This document shows positions 9,158-17,815 of a stretch of DNA of 64,000 nucleotides, piece after piece. The notes under the pieces were generated by a model. That model made no database searches. It saw only the letters and a program-made list of their open reading frames with translations, and had not been told where the DNA came from. Origin of the DNA: Simiduia agarivorans SA1 = DSM 21679. GTDB taxonomy: Bacteria > Pseudomonadota > Gammaproteobacteria > Pseudomonadales > Cellvibrionaceae. The stretch spans positions 1,598,001 through 1,662,000 of the forward strand of contig NC_018868.3 of assembly GCF_000305785.2 (NCBI RefSeq), in the 5' to 3' direction. The position numbers and the translations under genes were made by a program. Position 1 is the stretch's first letter. Each line of letters begins with the position of its first letter.

Positions 9158-9868
9158 CTACTGGCACTGCACCATCACCAACGACAAATTGTCATCCGCA
9201 CCTTTGGACAATGCCAGTTTTAACAAGGCTTGCGGGCGTTGGCCGGTGGGCAAATTACTGGCCAGGGCTTTGTCCCAATCCGTTTTCTTCAGAGCGTTAG
9301 ACAAGCCATCGGTGCAGAATGCAAACAAATCACCGGACTGGACCTTGTGCACCGCAACAGAAAAATCAAACGGTTGCTTGGCACCCAAAGCCCGCGTGAG
9401 TACGTGATGGGACACATCGGTACCGGCGTTTTCTTCCACATACGTATGATCGCGCGTCAACCGGGCCAATTCGCCTGCGCGCCAGCGGTAACAGCGGGAA
9501 TCACCGGCGTGCAGCAGCACCAGCTGCCGCTCAAATAACAGACCGGCAACCAGGGTGGTGCCCATTTTCGCCAACGCGGGTTCGGCATCCTGCTCTGCGA
9601 GCAACCGGTGGTGCGCTGCGCGGGCGGCAGACAACATCTGGGCGATGGCGTCGTTCACGTCGACCATGCCCAGGATTTTGTCTTGCAGGTGGTACAGCAT
9701 CACCTCGAGCGCCAGTGAGGAAGCCACTTCGCCACCGGCATAGCCACCCATGCCATCGGCCACCAATACCAGCGCCCGGTCTGAACGCGGGCTGAGGTAC
9801 CAATCGATAGCGTCTTCGTTGTGGTCGCGCTTGCCGCGCTCCGTGTGTCCGGCGACCGTAAATTTCAC
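9158..9868 (-). CDS. PP2C-family serine/threonine phosphatase
   Basis: 236 residues covering a complete PP2C (PPM) domain and nothing else. Metal-binding and catalytic motifs occur in the right order: GKRDHNEDA, LVLVADGMGGYAGGEVAS, MGTTLVAGL, LLHAGDSRCYRW, LTRDHTYVEE, FCTDGLSNAL and the final metal-binding DDNLSLVMV. It is a cytoplasmic Mg/Mn-dependent phosphatase that would remove phosphoserine/threonine groups, comparable to Stp1/PppA. Its ATG overlaps the mpl stop by four bases (ATGA), so the two form an operon. Together with the FHA protein nearby it hints at Ser/Thr phosphosignalling, but no kinase is in the window. Confidence 0.93.
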   Translation of the reverse strand: MKFTVAGHTERGKRDHNEDAIDWYLSPRSDRALVLVADGMGGYAGGEVASSLALEVMLYHLQDKILGMVDVNDAIAQMLSAARAAHHRLLAEQDAEPALAKMGTTLVAGLLFERQLVLLHAGDSRCYRWRAGELARLTRDHTYVEENAGTDVSHHVLTRALGAKQPFDFSVAVHKVQSGDLFAFCTDGLSNALKKTDWDKALASNLPTGQRPQALLKLALSKGADDNLSLVMVQCQ

Positions 9869-11217
9869 TGCTGCTCCATTGCCTTTATCAATTTCCGATG
9901 AATGCCCCCAAAGCCGCCGTTACTCATGATCACCAGGTGATCACCCGCTTGCAGCTGGGTCGCCAATTCGTCCACCAGCGTATCCAGCTGGCTCCGGACT
10001 TTTTCGCGCCCGGGATCCCGCACCAGGCTCTCCAATGCCCAGTCTACCCCTTCGGGCTGAAACCAGTACACCTGATCGGCCTGACCCACTGCGTCGGGCA
10101 AGGCCTCGCCGTGCACGCCCATGCGCATGGTATTGGATCTGGGTTCGATCAGCGCAATCAAACGCGATTGACCTACCTTGTTTCTCATACCTTGCAGTGT
10201 AGTGGCGATTGCCGTGGGATGGTGGGCAAAATCATCGTAGATGCTCACGCCCCGGATTTCAGCCAGTTTTTCCAGCCGGCGCTTGACGCCGGCAAAAGTT
10301 GCCAACGCCTGCACCGCCACCACCGGCGTCACACCCACATGGTGTGCTGCCGCAATCGCCGCCAGGGCATTACTCACATTGTGCAGCCCGGTCTGCCCCC
10401 AGCGCACCACACCGCAGGACTCACCGCGCATGCACACCTCAAACTCGCCGCCATCGGGTGTTAACAGGTTGGCGGTAAAGCCTTCTGCACTGCCCAAGGG
10501 CATTTGTTCGCTCCAGCAGCCCTGTGCTAACACGCGGGAGATGGCAGGGTCGCCGGCCGGATAGATCAGCCGCCCCTGGGACGGCACCGTGCGCACCAGG
10601 TGATGAAACTGACGCTCGATCGCGGCCAGGTCCGGGAAGATGTCGGCATGATCAAATTCCAGGTTGTTAAGCACGCAGGTGCGCGCGCGGTAGTGAACAA
10701 ACTTGGAGCGTTTATCGAAAAACGCGCTGTCGTATTCATCGGCTTCCACCACAAAAAACGGCGAATCCCCCAAGCGGGCCGAGACGCCGAAATTCTGTGG
10801 CACGCCGCCAATCAGGTAGCCCGGCGCCATGCCGGCAACGTCCAGAATCCACGCAAGCATGGACGAGGTGGTGGTTTTTCCGTGCGTGCCTGCAACCGCC
10901 AGAACCCAGCGCTCATCCAGCAGCTGTTCGCGCAGGAATTGCGGACCTGAGACATAGGGAATGGTGCTGTTGAGCAGGGCTTCCACCACCGGGTTGCCAC
11001 GGCTCATGGCGTTACCGACCACCACCAGATCCGGCGCCGGATTGAGCTGGGCGGGGTCGAAGCCCTGCACGATTTCAATGCCGGCCGCCGCCAGCTGGTC
11101 ACTCATGGGCGGATAGACATTGGCGTCGCAGCCGGTCACTTGCATACCACGGGCACGAGCCAACTGCGCCAGGGACCCCATAAAGGTGCCACAGATCCCC
11201 AAAATATGAATGTGCAT
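9865..11217 (-). CDS. mpl: UDP-N-acetylmuramate:L-alanyl-gamma-D-glutamyl-meso-diaminopimelate ligase
   Basis: 450 residues from the ATG at 11217; a TTG one codon upstream is ignored. It starts MHIHILGICGTFMGSLAQLAR, the Mpl-specific nucleotide-binding N-terminus. The Mur ligase P-loop VAGTHGKTTTSSMLAWIL lies at about 110-127, the EADEYDSAFFDKRSKF block at about 172-187 and the C-terminal DDFAHHPTAIATTL at about 334-347. Mpl recycles the tripeptide of murein turnover by attaching it to UDP-MurNAc in the cytoplasm. It is first in an operon with the PP2C phosphatase. Confidence 0.96.
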   Translation of the reverse strand: MHIHILGICGTFMGSLAQLARARGMQVTGCDANVYPPMSDQLAAAGIEIVQGFDPAQLNPAPDLVVVGNAMSRGNPVVEALLNSTIPYVSGPQFLREQLLDERWVLAVAGTHGKTTTSSMLAWILDVAGMAPGYLIGGVPQNFGVSARLGDSPFFVVEADEYDSAFFDKRSKFVHYRARTCVLNNLEFDHADIFPDLAAIERQFHHLVRTVPSQGRLIYPAGDPAISRVLAQGCWSEQMPLGSAEGFTANLLTPDGGEFEVCMRGESCGVVRWGQTGLHNVSNALAAIAAAHHVGVTPVVAVQALATFAGVKRRLEKLAEIRGVSIYDDFAHHPTAIATTLQGMRNKVGQSRLIALIEPRSNTMRMGVHGEALPDAVGQADQVYWFQPEGVDWALESLVRDPGREKVRSQLDTLVDELATQLQAGDHLVIMSNGGFGGIHRKLIKAMEQQ

Positions 11218-11386
11218 CAAAAACCCGACTCCTTACTGACAGCGGCCAAGCCTACCATACGGGGCAGATTTTCACTGCAAAGGCGACGCTCATCCGTTAC
11301 ACTGCGCGCCCATAAAGGCTGGCACAGACCATCCGCGGCCAAAGCGCCACTATACTTAGTTTAGAGACGAGACAGAGAACACAACC

Positions 11387-12643
11387 ATGACAAGGAAAAA
11401 CGCGTTTTACGCGCAATCCGGTGGGGTAACTGCGGTGATCAATGCCAGCGCCTGCGGCGTGATTGAGACTGCCCGGGCCCACAGCGACAAGATCGGCACA
11501 GTGTACGCCGGCAATAACGGCATCATCGGTGCGCTGCGCGAAGAGCTGATCGATACCAGCGCCGAGTCAGCCGACACCATTGCCGCCCTGCGCCATACGC
11601 CTTCAGGCGCCTTCGGCTCCTGTCGCTACAAACTGAAAAGCCTGGAACAAAACCGGGCCGAGTACGAGCGCCTCATTGATGTGTTCAAAGCGCACGACAT
11701 CGGTTATTTTTTTTACAACGGCGGTGGTGACTCGGCCGACACCTGCCTGAAAATCAGCCAGCTGTCTGAAACCATGGGTTATCCCATTCAGGCGATCCAT
11801 ATTCCCAAAACCGTGGATAACGACCTGCCGTTTACCGACAACTGCCCGGGATTCGGCTCTGTGGCGAAATACGTGGCTGTGTCCATCCGCGAAGCGGGCC
11901 TGGACGTTGCTTCCATGTGCGAATCCTCCACCAAGGTGTTCATCATGGAGGTCATGGGCCGCCACGCGGGCTGGATTGCGGCTGCCGGCGGACTCGCTGC
12001 CGAAGTGGACGGCGATGCGCCTCAGATTATCCTGTTCCCGGAAATCGCCTTCGATAAGGCCAAATTCCTCGCGCGCGTGGACGAATGCGTTAAGCGCTAC
12101 GGTTACTGCGCCATCGTCGCCTCTGAAGGTGCCCAGTATGCAGACGGCAGCTTCCTGGCCGACTCCGGTAACGTCGACGCCTTTGGCCACAAACAACTGG
12201 GTGGCGTAGCGCCAACACTGGCCAGCATGGTCAAGCAGGAACTGGGCTACAAATACCACTGGGCACTGGCCGATTATCTGCAACGCGCCGCGCGTCACAT
12301 TGCCTCCGGCACCGACGTTGAACAAGCCTATGCAGTGGGCAAAGCCGCCGTGGAAAAAGCCATCGAAGGCAAAAGTGGCATCATGCCCACCATCGAGCGC
12401 GCAGCCTCTGCTGAATACCGCTGGTCCATTGGCGAAGCACCGCTGGATCAGGTAGCGAATGTGGAGCGCAAGATGCCGCGCGACTACATCAGTGAAGACG
12501 GCTTCCACATCACCGACAAAGCCCGTGACTATCTGCTGCCGTTAATCCAGGGCGAAGACTACCCGCCCTACCGCGACGGCATGCCGGTATATGCCAAGCT
12601 GAAAAAAGTCATGACGCCCAAAAAACTGGCCGACTGGCAGTAA
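11387..12643 (+). CDS. pfp: 6-phosphofructokinase, probably pyrophosphate-dependent
   Basis: 418 residues, longer than the 320-residue ATP-dependent PfkA. Two substrate-discriminating positions are the PPi type. The loop that is GGDGS in ATP enzymes reads GGGDS here, placing Asp where E. coli has Gly104. The PGTIDND loop reads PKTVDND, placing Lys where E. coli has Gly124. The catalytic TVDND aspartates and MGRHAGWIA are present. The enzyme would interconvert fructose-6-P and fructose-1,6-bisP using PPi, reversibly. It has its own transcript, divergent from mpl. The H+/Na+-pyrophosphatase and soluble PPase genes lie within 9 kb. ATP use cannot be excluded without assay. Confidence 0.85.
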   Translation: MTRKNAFYAQSGGVTAVINASACGVIETARAHSDKIGTVYAGNNGIIGALREELIDTSAESADTIAALRHTPSGAFGSCRYKLKSLEQNRAEYERLIDVFKAHDIGYFFYNGGGDSADTCLKISQLSETMGYPIQAIHIPKTVDNDLPFTDNCPGFGSVAKYVAVSIREAGLDVASMCESSTKVFIMEVMGRHAGWIAAAGGLAAEVDGDAPQIILFPEIAFDKAKFLARVDECVKRYGYCAIVASEGAQYADGSFLADSGNVDAFGHKQLGGVAPTLASMVKQELGYKYHWALADYLQRAARHIASGTDVEQAYAVGKAAVEKAIEGKSGIMPTIERAASAEYRWSIGEAPLDQVANVERKMPRDYISEDGFHITDKARDYLLPLIQGEDYPPYRDGMPVYAKLKKVMTPKKLADWQ

Positions 12644-12662
12644 TCTGCTGTACCCGGGCCAG

Positions 12663-13265
12663 CTAATCCTGGCCCTTTTCACCCCTCACGTCCTCACCCC
12701 AAACCTCCCGTAAACGCTGGTCGCGCCCACAGGCATAGCGGTAATACTTGTACCTGACCGGATTGCGCTGATAGTAATTCTGATGATATTGCTCGGCTGG
12801 GTAAAACGTGTCGGCCGTTTCGATGGTAACGGCCACCGATTGCCCAAGCTGCTGCTCCACCGCCATCAGACTGGCCTGCGCAAGCGCAGCCTGTTGCGCT
12901 GAGCGGGGAAAAATAGCCGGCCGGTATTGGCTGCCCTTGTCGCAAAACTGCCCTCTGCCATCAAACGGGTCTACATTGCGCCAAAACACCGTCAGCAATT
13001 GTTCAAAGCTGACCTCAGCCGGGTCATACACCACTTCAACCACCTCGGCGTGCCCGGTGCCTCCCGCCGACACCTGCTCATAGGTAGGATTTCGGGTTTT
13101 ACCCCCCATATAGCCGGACTGGGTGGATTTGACCCCGCGCAGCTCGTCAAAGGGTTTTTCCATGCACCAGAAACACCCGCCGGCAAACACCGCCGTTTCC
13201 GTTTCTGCCGCCGAGGCCAAACCGGCCAACGCCAGCGCCCACCAAAACAAGACCCATACTTTCAT
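12663..13265 (-). CDS. msrA: Peptide-methionine (S)-S-oxide reductase with signal peptide
   Basis: 200 residues. The second of two adjacent ATGs (13265) is preferred because GGAGGT lies five bases upstream of it, against two for the first. The catalytic motif GGCFWCMEKPF is near residue 32 of the precursor, after a predicted secretory signal (WVLFWWALALAGLASAAE), so the enzyme probably acts in the periplasm. The family core GVKSTQSGYMGG, GTGHAEVVEVVYD and QYRPAIF is intact, as is the resolving-cysteine region YYRYACGRDQRLREVWG. It reduces methionine-S-sulfoxide in oxidised proteins. It is convergent with the PFK gene, 19 bases apart, without an obvious terminator between them. Confidence 0.93.
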   Translation of the reverse strand: MKVWVLFWWALALAGLASAAETETAVFAGGCFWCMEKPFDELRGVKSTQSGYMGGKTRNPTYEQVSAGGTGHAEVVEVVYDPAEVSFEQLLTVFWRNVDPFDGRGQFCDKGSQYRPAIFPRSAQQAALAQASLMAVEQQLGQSVAVTIETADTFYPAEQYHQNYYQRNPVRYKYYRYACGRDQRLREVWGEDVRGEKGQD

Positions 13266-13459
13266 CATTCACCTCCGGGGCTTAGAGACTGACCCAGCCG
13301 GATTGTTACGCGTCAACGGGTCTCAGCGCCCACTCATTGCCAACAGTCTGGCTGGCGAGGCTAAGTTGCCAGCGCGTGGACCAAATCAAATGCCCGCAAA
13401 CAAGGCGTTTTTCGACAGCCTGCTAGACTGATTGCACACCAGCCAAAAACACCCGGACC

Positions 13460-16400
13460 ATGTACGAGCGCAGTTCGTCTCCCGCAAGCCTGATAGTGAC
13501 TCTACTCGCCCTGGTACTGGCGGGATTGCTGGCGGCCTGGCAAATACAGAGCAGCTATAACAAACAATTGGAAAGCTCGCTCAATCTGATTCTCAACGCC
13601 ACCCAACAGGCGCTGCAACGTTGGCGTCAGACGGAGCTTCAGCGGGTGCAATTTCTGGCGCGCGACCCTGCGCTGACGCAACTCGTCACTCGCCTGTTGC
13701 AAGCCCGGGACGATGAGCAAAAAGCGCAAATCCGGGTACTCATTAACCAATTGTTGGCCGGCTTCAATGCCGATGCCTCATTGCGAGGCTACCTGATTAT
13801 CGATCGCTCTCATCGCGTCCTGGCCGCTAACCAACCGAGCATGATCGGGCAAAGCCCAGCCATTGCCCAGCAAATTCAGCGGATGGACAACCTTTGGTCT
13901 GGCCAGCCGCGACTGTCCCGCATCATGCAGCGAGCGCCAGACGAAGCGCCAACACCAATAGGCGGCAGCCACACCACGATGTTTTCGCTGGCGACTATCA
14001 GCGCGCCGTCCGGCCAGGGCGTGGCGATCTTTGCCATCGAACTCAATCTGGACACCCGTTTCTACCCGATCCTGTCACAAGCCCGCTTGGGCTATTCGGG
14101 CGAGACGTATGTGTTCGATCAGGCCGGCGTCATGCTCAGCGAAAGCCGGTTCCGCGAGCAACTGCGCGAAATGGGCTTGATTGGCGACAACCAGTCCGCG
14201 GCCCTGAATATTCAGTTACACGACCCGGGCCAGGACCTCAGGCAGAAGCAAGCCAGCCTGTCGGGGGAAAAATTGCCGCTGACACAGATGGCCCAATCCG
14301 CCATCAAGGGCATCAGCGGTTTCAGTGCCACACCCTACCGGGATTATCGTGGGATACCGGTCATCGGCGCCTGGACCTGGGATCAACAGCTGAACCTGGG
14401 TATTGCCTCCGAATTGGATGCGGCCGAAGCATTCTCGGGGCTGAAGGTCAGCCTGTACTGGTTGGCAGGGCTCACCGCCATGGCGCTGATGCTGATAGTC
14501 CTGCTGTTCAGTTTGGTTCGACGCCACCAGATTAATCTGGCCCGTGCACACCGGGAAAGCTCGGCCATTCTGAACAACGCACCGGCGTTTATTCTGGTGC
14601 GCGATCTCGATAATTGTCTGATGTTTGCCAATCGCGAAGCGTTGGAGTTTTTCGGCGTACGCAACCAACACCTGTACACCGCCACTGCCATCGACCGCAA
14701 TGTATCCAAGCCTCATTTGTCCGAATTACTGCCCGCCCGCTTCCAGCAATTCATTGAGGACAAAGATGATCAGATCCTGAAGGAGAAGATCGGTTTCACC
14801 TATACCGCCAACATCAGTTTCGACAATACCCAGCACAATCTGCTGCTGACCAAATTTCCTCTGCGGGAAGCGGATGGAAAAGTATACGGTATTGGCCTTT
14901 CCGGTGTTGACGTGACTGAGCGAATGAACACCGAAGCCAAACTCAAGGAAAAGGAGCTATTCCAGGCCAACCTGATGGCCAGCCTTCCAGGTGCCGTGTA
15001 TCGCTGCAGTCTCGATTACAATGGTTGGCACCTGGTCTATATCAGCCCCGGTTGTCTGACACTGTTGGGACACAACAATCAGGAACTCACCGATCAGGAT
15101 GGCAGATTGTTCAATGAACTCATTCACCCGGAGGATCGGGAGATGGTTCAGGAAAAAATCCGTTTTGCATTCCAACACAATCAGCCTTACGAGTTCGAAT
15201 ACCGGCTGAACAACAATGACGTGGTCATCTGGCTGTGGGCCAGAGGTCGTATCATTGAGCAGGATGGCTCGCTCTTTACCGAGGGCTTTTTATCTGACAT
15301 CACCGAGCGCAAGCTGGTTGAACGGGAACTGGCAGCACACCGCCGTCAGCTGACATCTGTTGTGGCCGAACGCACCCGGGAGCTGGACCGGGAACGTGAA
15401 CGCCTGGCCGACATTATTCGCAGCGCAGCCGACGGAATCATCAGCTTTGACGATCACCTGCATATCAATCTGTTCAGTCCATCTGCGGTCAGAATTCTGG
15501 GACTGGAACACACCAATCTGACAGGCCTTCCGGTATTAAAATTTTTTACGGATAAAAGCCAGATTATATTGAAGGAGAATATCGCCAAACTAAATCAAAA
15601 AATGAAAATCAAGTCGGCACAGGAGCTTTGGATTGCCCGTAAGAATGGCGAGGTTTACCGGGTGGAAGCCAGCCTGAGCCGCAACGCCACCCATGGTACC
15701 GAAAACTACACACTTATTCTGCGTGACATCAGTCTGCGTCTCGAGCAGCAACAGGCGTTAAAAGCCGCTATTAAGAATGCGGAAGAAGCGAGCCTGGCCA
15801 AATCCCAATTTCTGGCCAATATCAGCCATGAAATCCGTACCCCGCTCAATGCCATTATCGGCATGAGCCAACTGACCCTGAATACAGAGCAATTGCGTTA
15901 TCTGAAAACCATCGAGTATTCGTCACATACGCTGCTGGGCGTGATTAACGATGTACTGGATTTTTCAAAAATCGAAGCCGGAAAACTGCAGATCGAATCC
16001 ATTCCATTCAATCTTGAAGCTTCATTGGAGGCCATCAGCCAGATGACCGCCTTGCGGGCGCAGGAAAAAGGGGTGGATTTCCTGCTCGATATCGACATCG
16101 GCGTCCCCAGCCAATTAGTGGGGGATCCGCTGCGACTCAGCCAGATACTGACTAACCTGTGCTCCAATGCCACCAAATTTACCGAACAAGGTCATATCAC
16201 CCTCGGCACAAAACTGTTATCTGAAACAGAACAAACCGTCACACTGGAATTTTTTGTGGAAGATACCGGCATCGGTCTGAGCGCTGAACAACAGGCGCAA
16301 CTGTTTAAGGCCTTTGCACAAGCAGATCCTTCTGTCACCCGCCGCTACGGCGGCACAGGACTTGGACTCAGCATCTGCCGCGAGCTGGTCAGGTTGATGG

Positions 16401-17731
16401 GCAGCGAAATCCGGGTGACAAGCGAAGTGGGCCTGGGTTCGCGCTTCAGCTTTTCACTCACACTGCAAAGGGACTGCCAGTCCACACAAAAGGCACTCAG
16501 AAGCACGCACTCCGAACTGTCGATTTTGTTGGTGGAGGACAACGCCGCAACGGCAGATTTACTGATGCTCGCATTGAAAAAGATGGGTCACCGTGTCACC
16601 CACTGTGACGGCGGCGAACAGGCGCTGGCACACCTGAGTAATCATGCAGACTATGATGTCCTGCTGGTCGACTGGCAATTACCCGGTATTCCGGGGGACG
16701 CACTGATCAGCCAGGTTAAATCCCGTTCAGACGAGAATACGCCGGTGGTGGTCATGATTACCGCCTTTGAAGAAACAGAGGCCGCACCCGTTGCCTGTCA
16801 GGCAGGGGCCGATGCACTGTTGATCAAACCCATTTCTGCGTCGACCCTGTTCGATACGCTGGACAACCTCACGTCGCCTATCAAACCCAAGCCCTACTCC
16901 GGCTTCACCCCCATCAGCCCTTTCAGAATTCCGCCCACCCTTCGCGGCGCCAGTTTACTGCTCGTGGAAGACAACGAAATCAATCAGGAAATCGCGCGAG
17001 AAATATTTGAAAGTGCGGGTTTCAACGTCAACGTCGCAAGCAATGGCCAGGATGCGGTCGATTGGTTCAGTCAGGGCCATGCGGACCTTATTCTTATGGA
17101 CGTGCAAATGCCGGTTCTGGACGGAGAGTCGGCAACCCGCACGATTCGTGCGACGGAAAAAGGGCAATCGGTACCGATCATAGCCATGACCGCCAATGCA
17201 ATGAAGGAGGACGAGCAACGCTGTCTGGCCGCAGGCATGAACGATTACCTGACCAAACCCATCAATATCGATAAAGCCCTTGCCACTGTCTGCCAATGGC
17301 TGGAACGCACGGGCGTGCAGGCTGCACCGGCAAGCAACAGCCGCAAGGCAGCAGCCAAACCGGGAGATGGCCTGCCGAAAATGCCGGGCCTCGATACGCA
17401 GCGAGGGCTGATCAACTGTTCTGGCAATGCGTCGCTTTACATTCGCCTGCTGCAGGAATTTGCCGAAGACTACGCTGATGTACCACGCCAGATCATGCAA
17501 TTGCTCGATGAGGAAAACTGGTCGGAAGCGCATCAGAAAACCCACTCCCTCAAGGGGGTGTCCGGCAATCTCGGTGCCAATCTCCTGTACCTCGCCACCA
17601 AAGAGCTGGACAACAATATCCGGCAGCAAAATCCTGATCGCAATAAACTGGCCGGACAGGCTTTCTCGCTGAACCGGACTTTTCAACAACTGACCACAAG
17701 CATTCAACGGCTGAGTAGTCCAAACGGATAA
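13460..17731 (+). CDS. Large hybrid sensor histidine kinase (dCache-PAS3-HisKA-HATPase-REC2-Hpt)
   Basis: 1423 residues. Membrane helix 1 at about 8-28, a periplasmic sensor region of about 300 residues (dCache-like), helix 2 at about 333-353 (LYWLAGLTAMALMLIVLLFSLV), then three PAS domains (about 365-490, 495-620, 645-760). The HisKA box is FLANISHEIRTPLNAIIG (His near 789) and the HATPase G-boxes are EDTGIGLS and GGTGLGLSIC. Two receiver domains follow, with phospho-acceptors in LLVDWQLPG (near 1071) and LILMDVQMPVLDG (near 1214). A C-terminal Hpt domain has its His in KTHSLKGVSGNLG (near 1364). This is a BarA/ArcB-like phosphorelay hub. No response regulator is adjacent, so the target and ligand are unknown. 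Confidence 0.93.
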   Translation: MYERSSSPASLIVTLLALVLAGLLAAWQIQSSYNKQLESSLNLILNATQQALQRWRQTELQRVQFLARDPALTQLVTRLLQARDDEQKAQIRVLINQLLAGFNADASLRGYLIIDRSHRVLAANQPSMIGQSPAIAQQIQRMDNLWSGQPRLSRIMQRAPDEAPTPIGGSHTTMFSLATISAPSGQGVAIFAIELNLDTRFYPILSQARLGYSGETYVFDQAGVMLSESRFREQLREMGLIGDNQSAALNIQLHDPGQDLRQKQASLSGEKLPLTQMAQSAIKGISGFSATPYRDYRGIPVIGAWTWDQQLNLGIASELDAAEAFSGLKVSLYWLAGLTAMALMLIVLLFSLVRRHQINLARAHRESSAILNNAPAFILVRDLDNCLMFANREALEFFGVRNQHLYTATAIDRNVSKPHLSELLPARFQQFIEDKDDQILKEKIGFTYTANISFDNTQHNLLLTKFPLREADGKVYGIGLSGVDVTERMNTEAKLKEKELFQANLMASLPGAVYRCSLDYNGWHLVYISPGCLTLLGHNNQELTDQDGRLFNELIHPEDREMVQEKIRFAFQHNQPYEFEYRLNNNDVVIWLWARGRIIEQDGSLFTEGFLSDITERKLVERELAAHRRQLTSVVAERTRELDRERERLADIIRSAADGIISFDDHLHINLFSPSAVRILGLEHTNLTGLPVLKFFTDKSQIILKENIAKLNQKMKIKSAQELWIARKNGEVYRVEASLSRNATHGTENYTLILRDISLRLEQQQALKAAIKNAEEASLAKSQFLANISHEIRTPLNAIIGMSQLTLNTEQLRYLKTIEYSSHTLLGVINDVLDFSKIEAGKLQIESIPFNLEASLEAISQMTALRAQEKGVDFLLDIDIGVPSQLVGDPLRLSQILTNLCSNATKFTEQGHITLGTKLLSETEQTVTLEFFVEDTGIGLSAEQQAQLFKAFAQADPSVTRRYGGTGLGLSICRELVRLMGSEIRVTSEVGLGSRFSFSLTLQRDCQSTQKALRSTHSELSILLVEDNAATADLLMLALKKMGHRVTHCDGGEQALAHLSNHADYDVLLVDWQLPGIPGDALISQVKSRSDENTPVVVMITAFEETEAAPVACQAGADALLIKPISASTLFDTLDNLTSPIKPKPYSGFTPISPFRIPPTLRGASLLLVEDNEINQEIAREIFESAGFNVNVASNGQDAVDWFSQGHADLILMDVQMPVLDGESATRTIRATEKGQSVPIIAMTANAMKEDEQRCLAAGMNDYLTKPINIDKALATVCQWLERTGVQAAPASNSRKAAAKPGDGLPKMPGLDTQRGLINCSGNASLYIRLLQEFAEDYADVPRQIMQLLDEENWSEAHQKTHSLKGVSGNLGANLLYLATKELDNNIRQQNPDRNKLAGQAFSLNRTFQQLTTSIQRLSSPNG

Positions 17732-17772
17732 GCCGTTATTCAGAGGTTCCCAAGCGTGTGCAGACCATAAAA

Positions 17773-17794
17773 AAAAGCGCCCGCAGGCGCTTTT
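17773..17794. terminator. Bidirectional intrinsic terminator between the hybrid kinase and hppA
   Basis: The stem AAAAGCGCC / GGCGCTTTT with loop CGCA is flanked by A and T tracts on both sides. It therefore serves both convergent genes, the kinase (plus) and the membrane pyrophosphatase (minus). Confidence 0.9.
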
Positions 17795-17815
17795 AAGGTT
17801 TTCACTGGTAAGCCA

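Noticed and set aside
11603..12508. 301-residue open frame on the minus strand
   Set aside because: Antisense to the phosphofructokinase gene; shadow frame.
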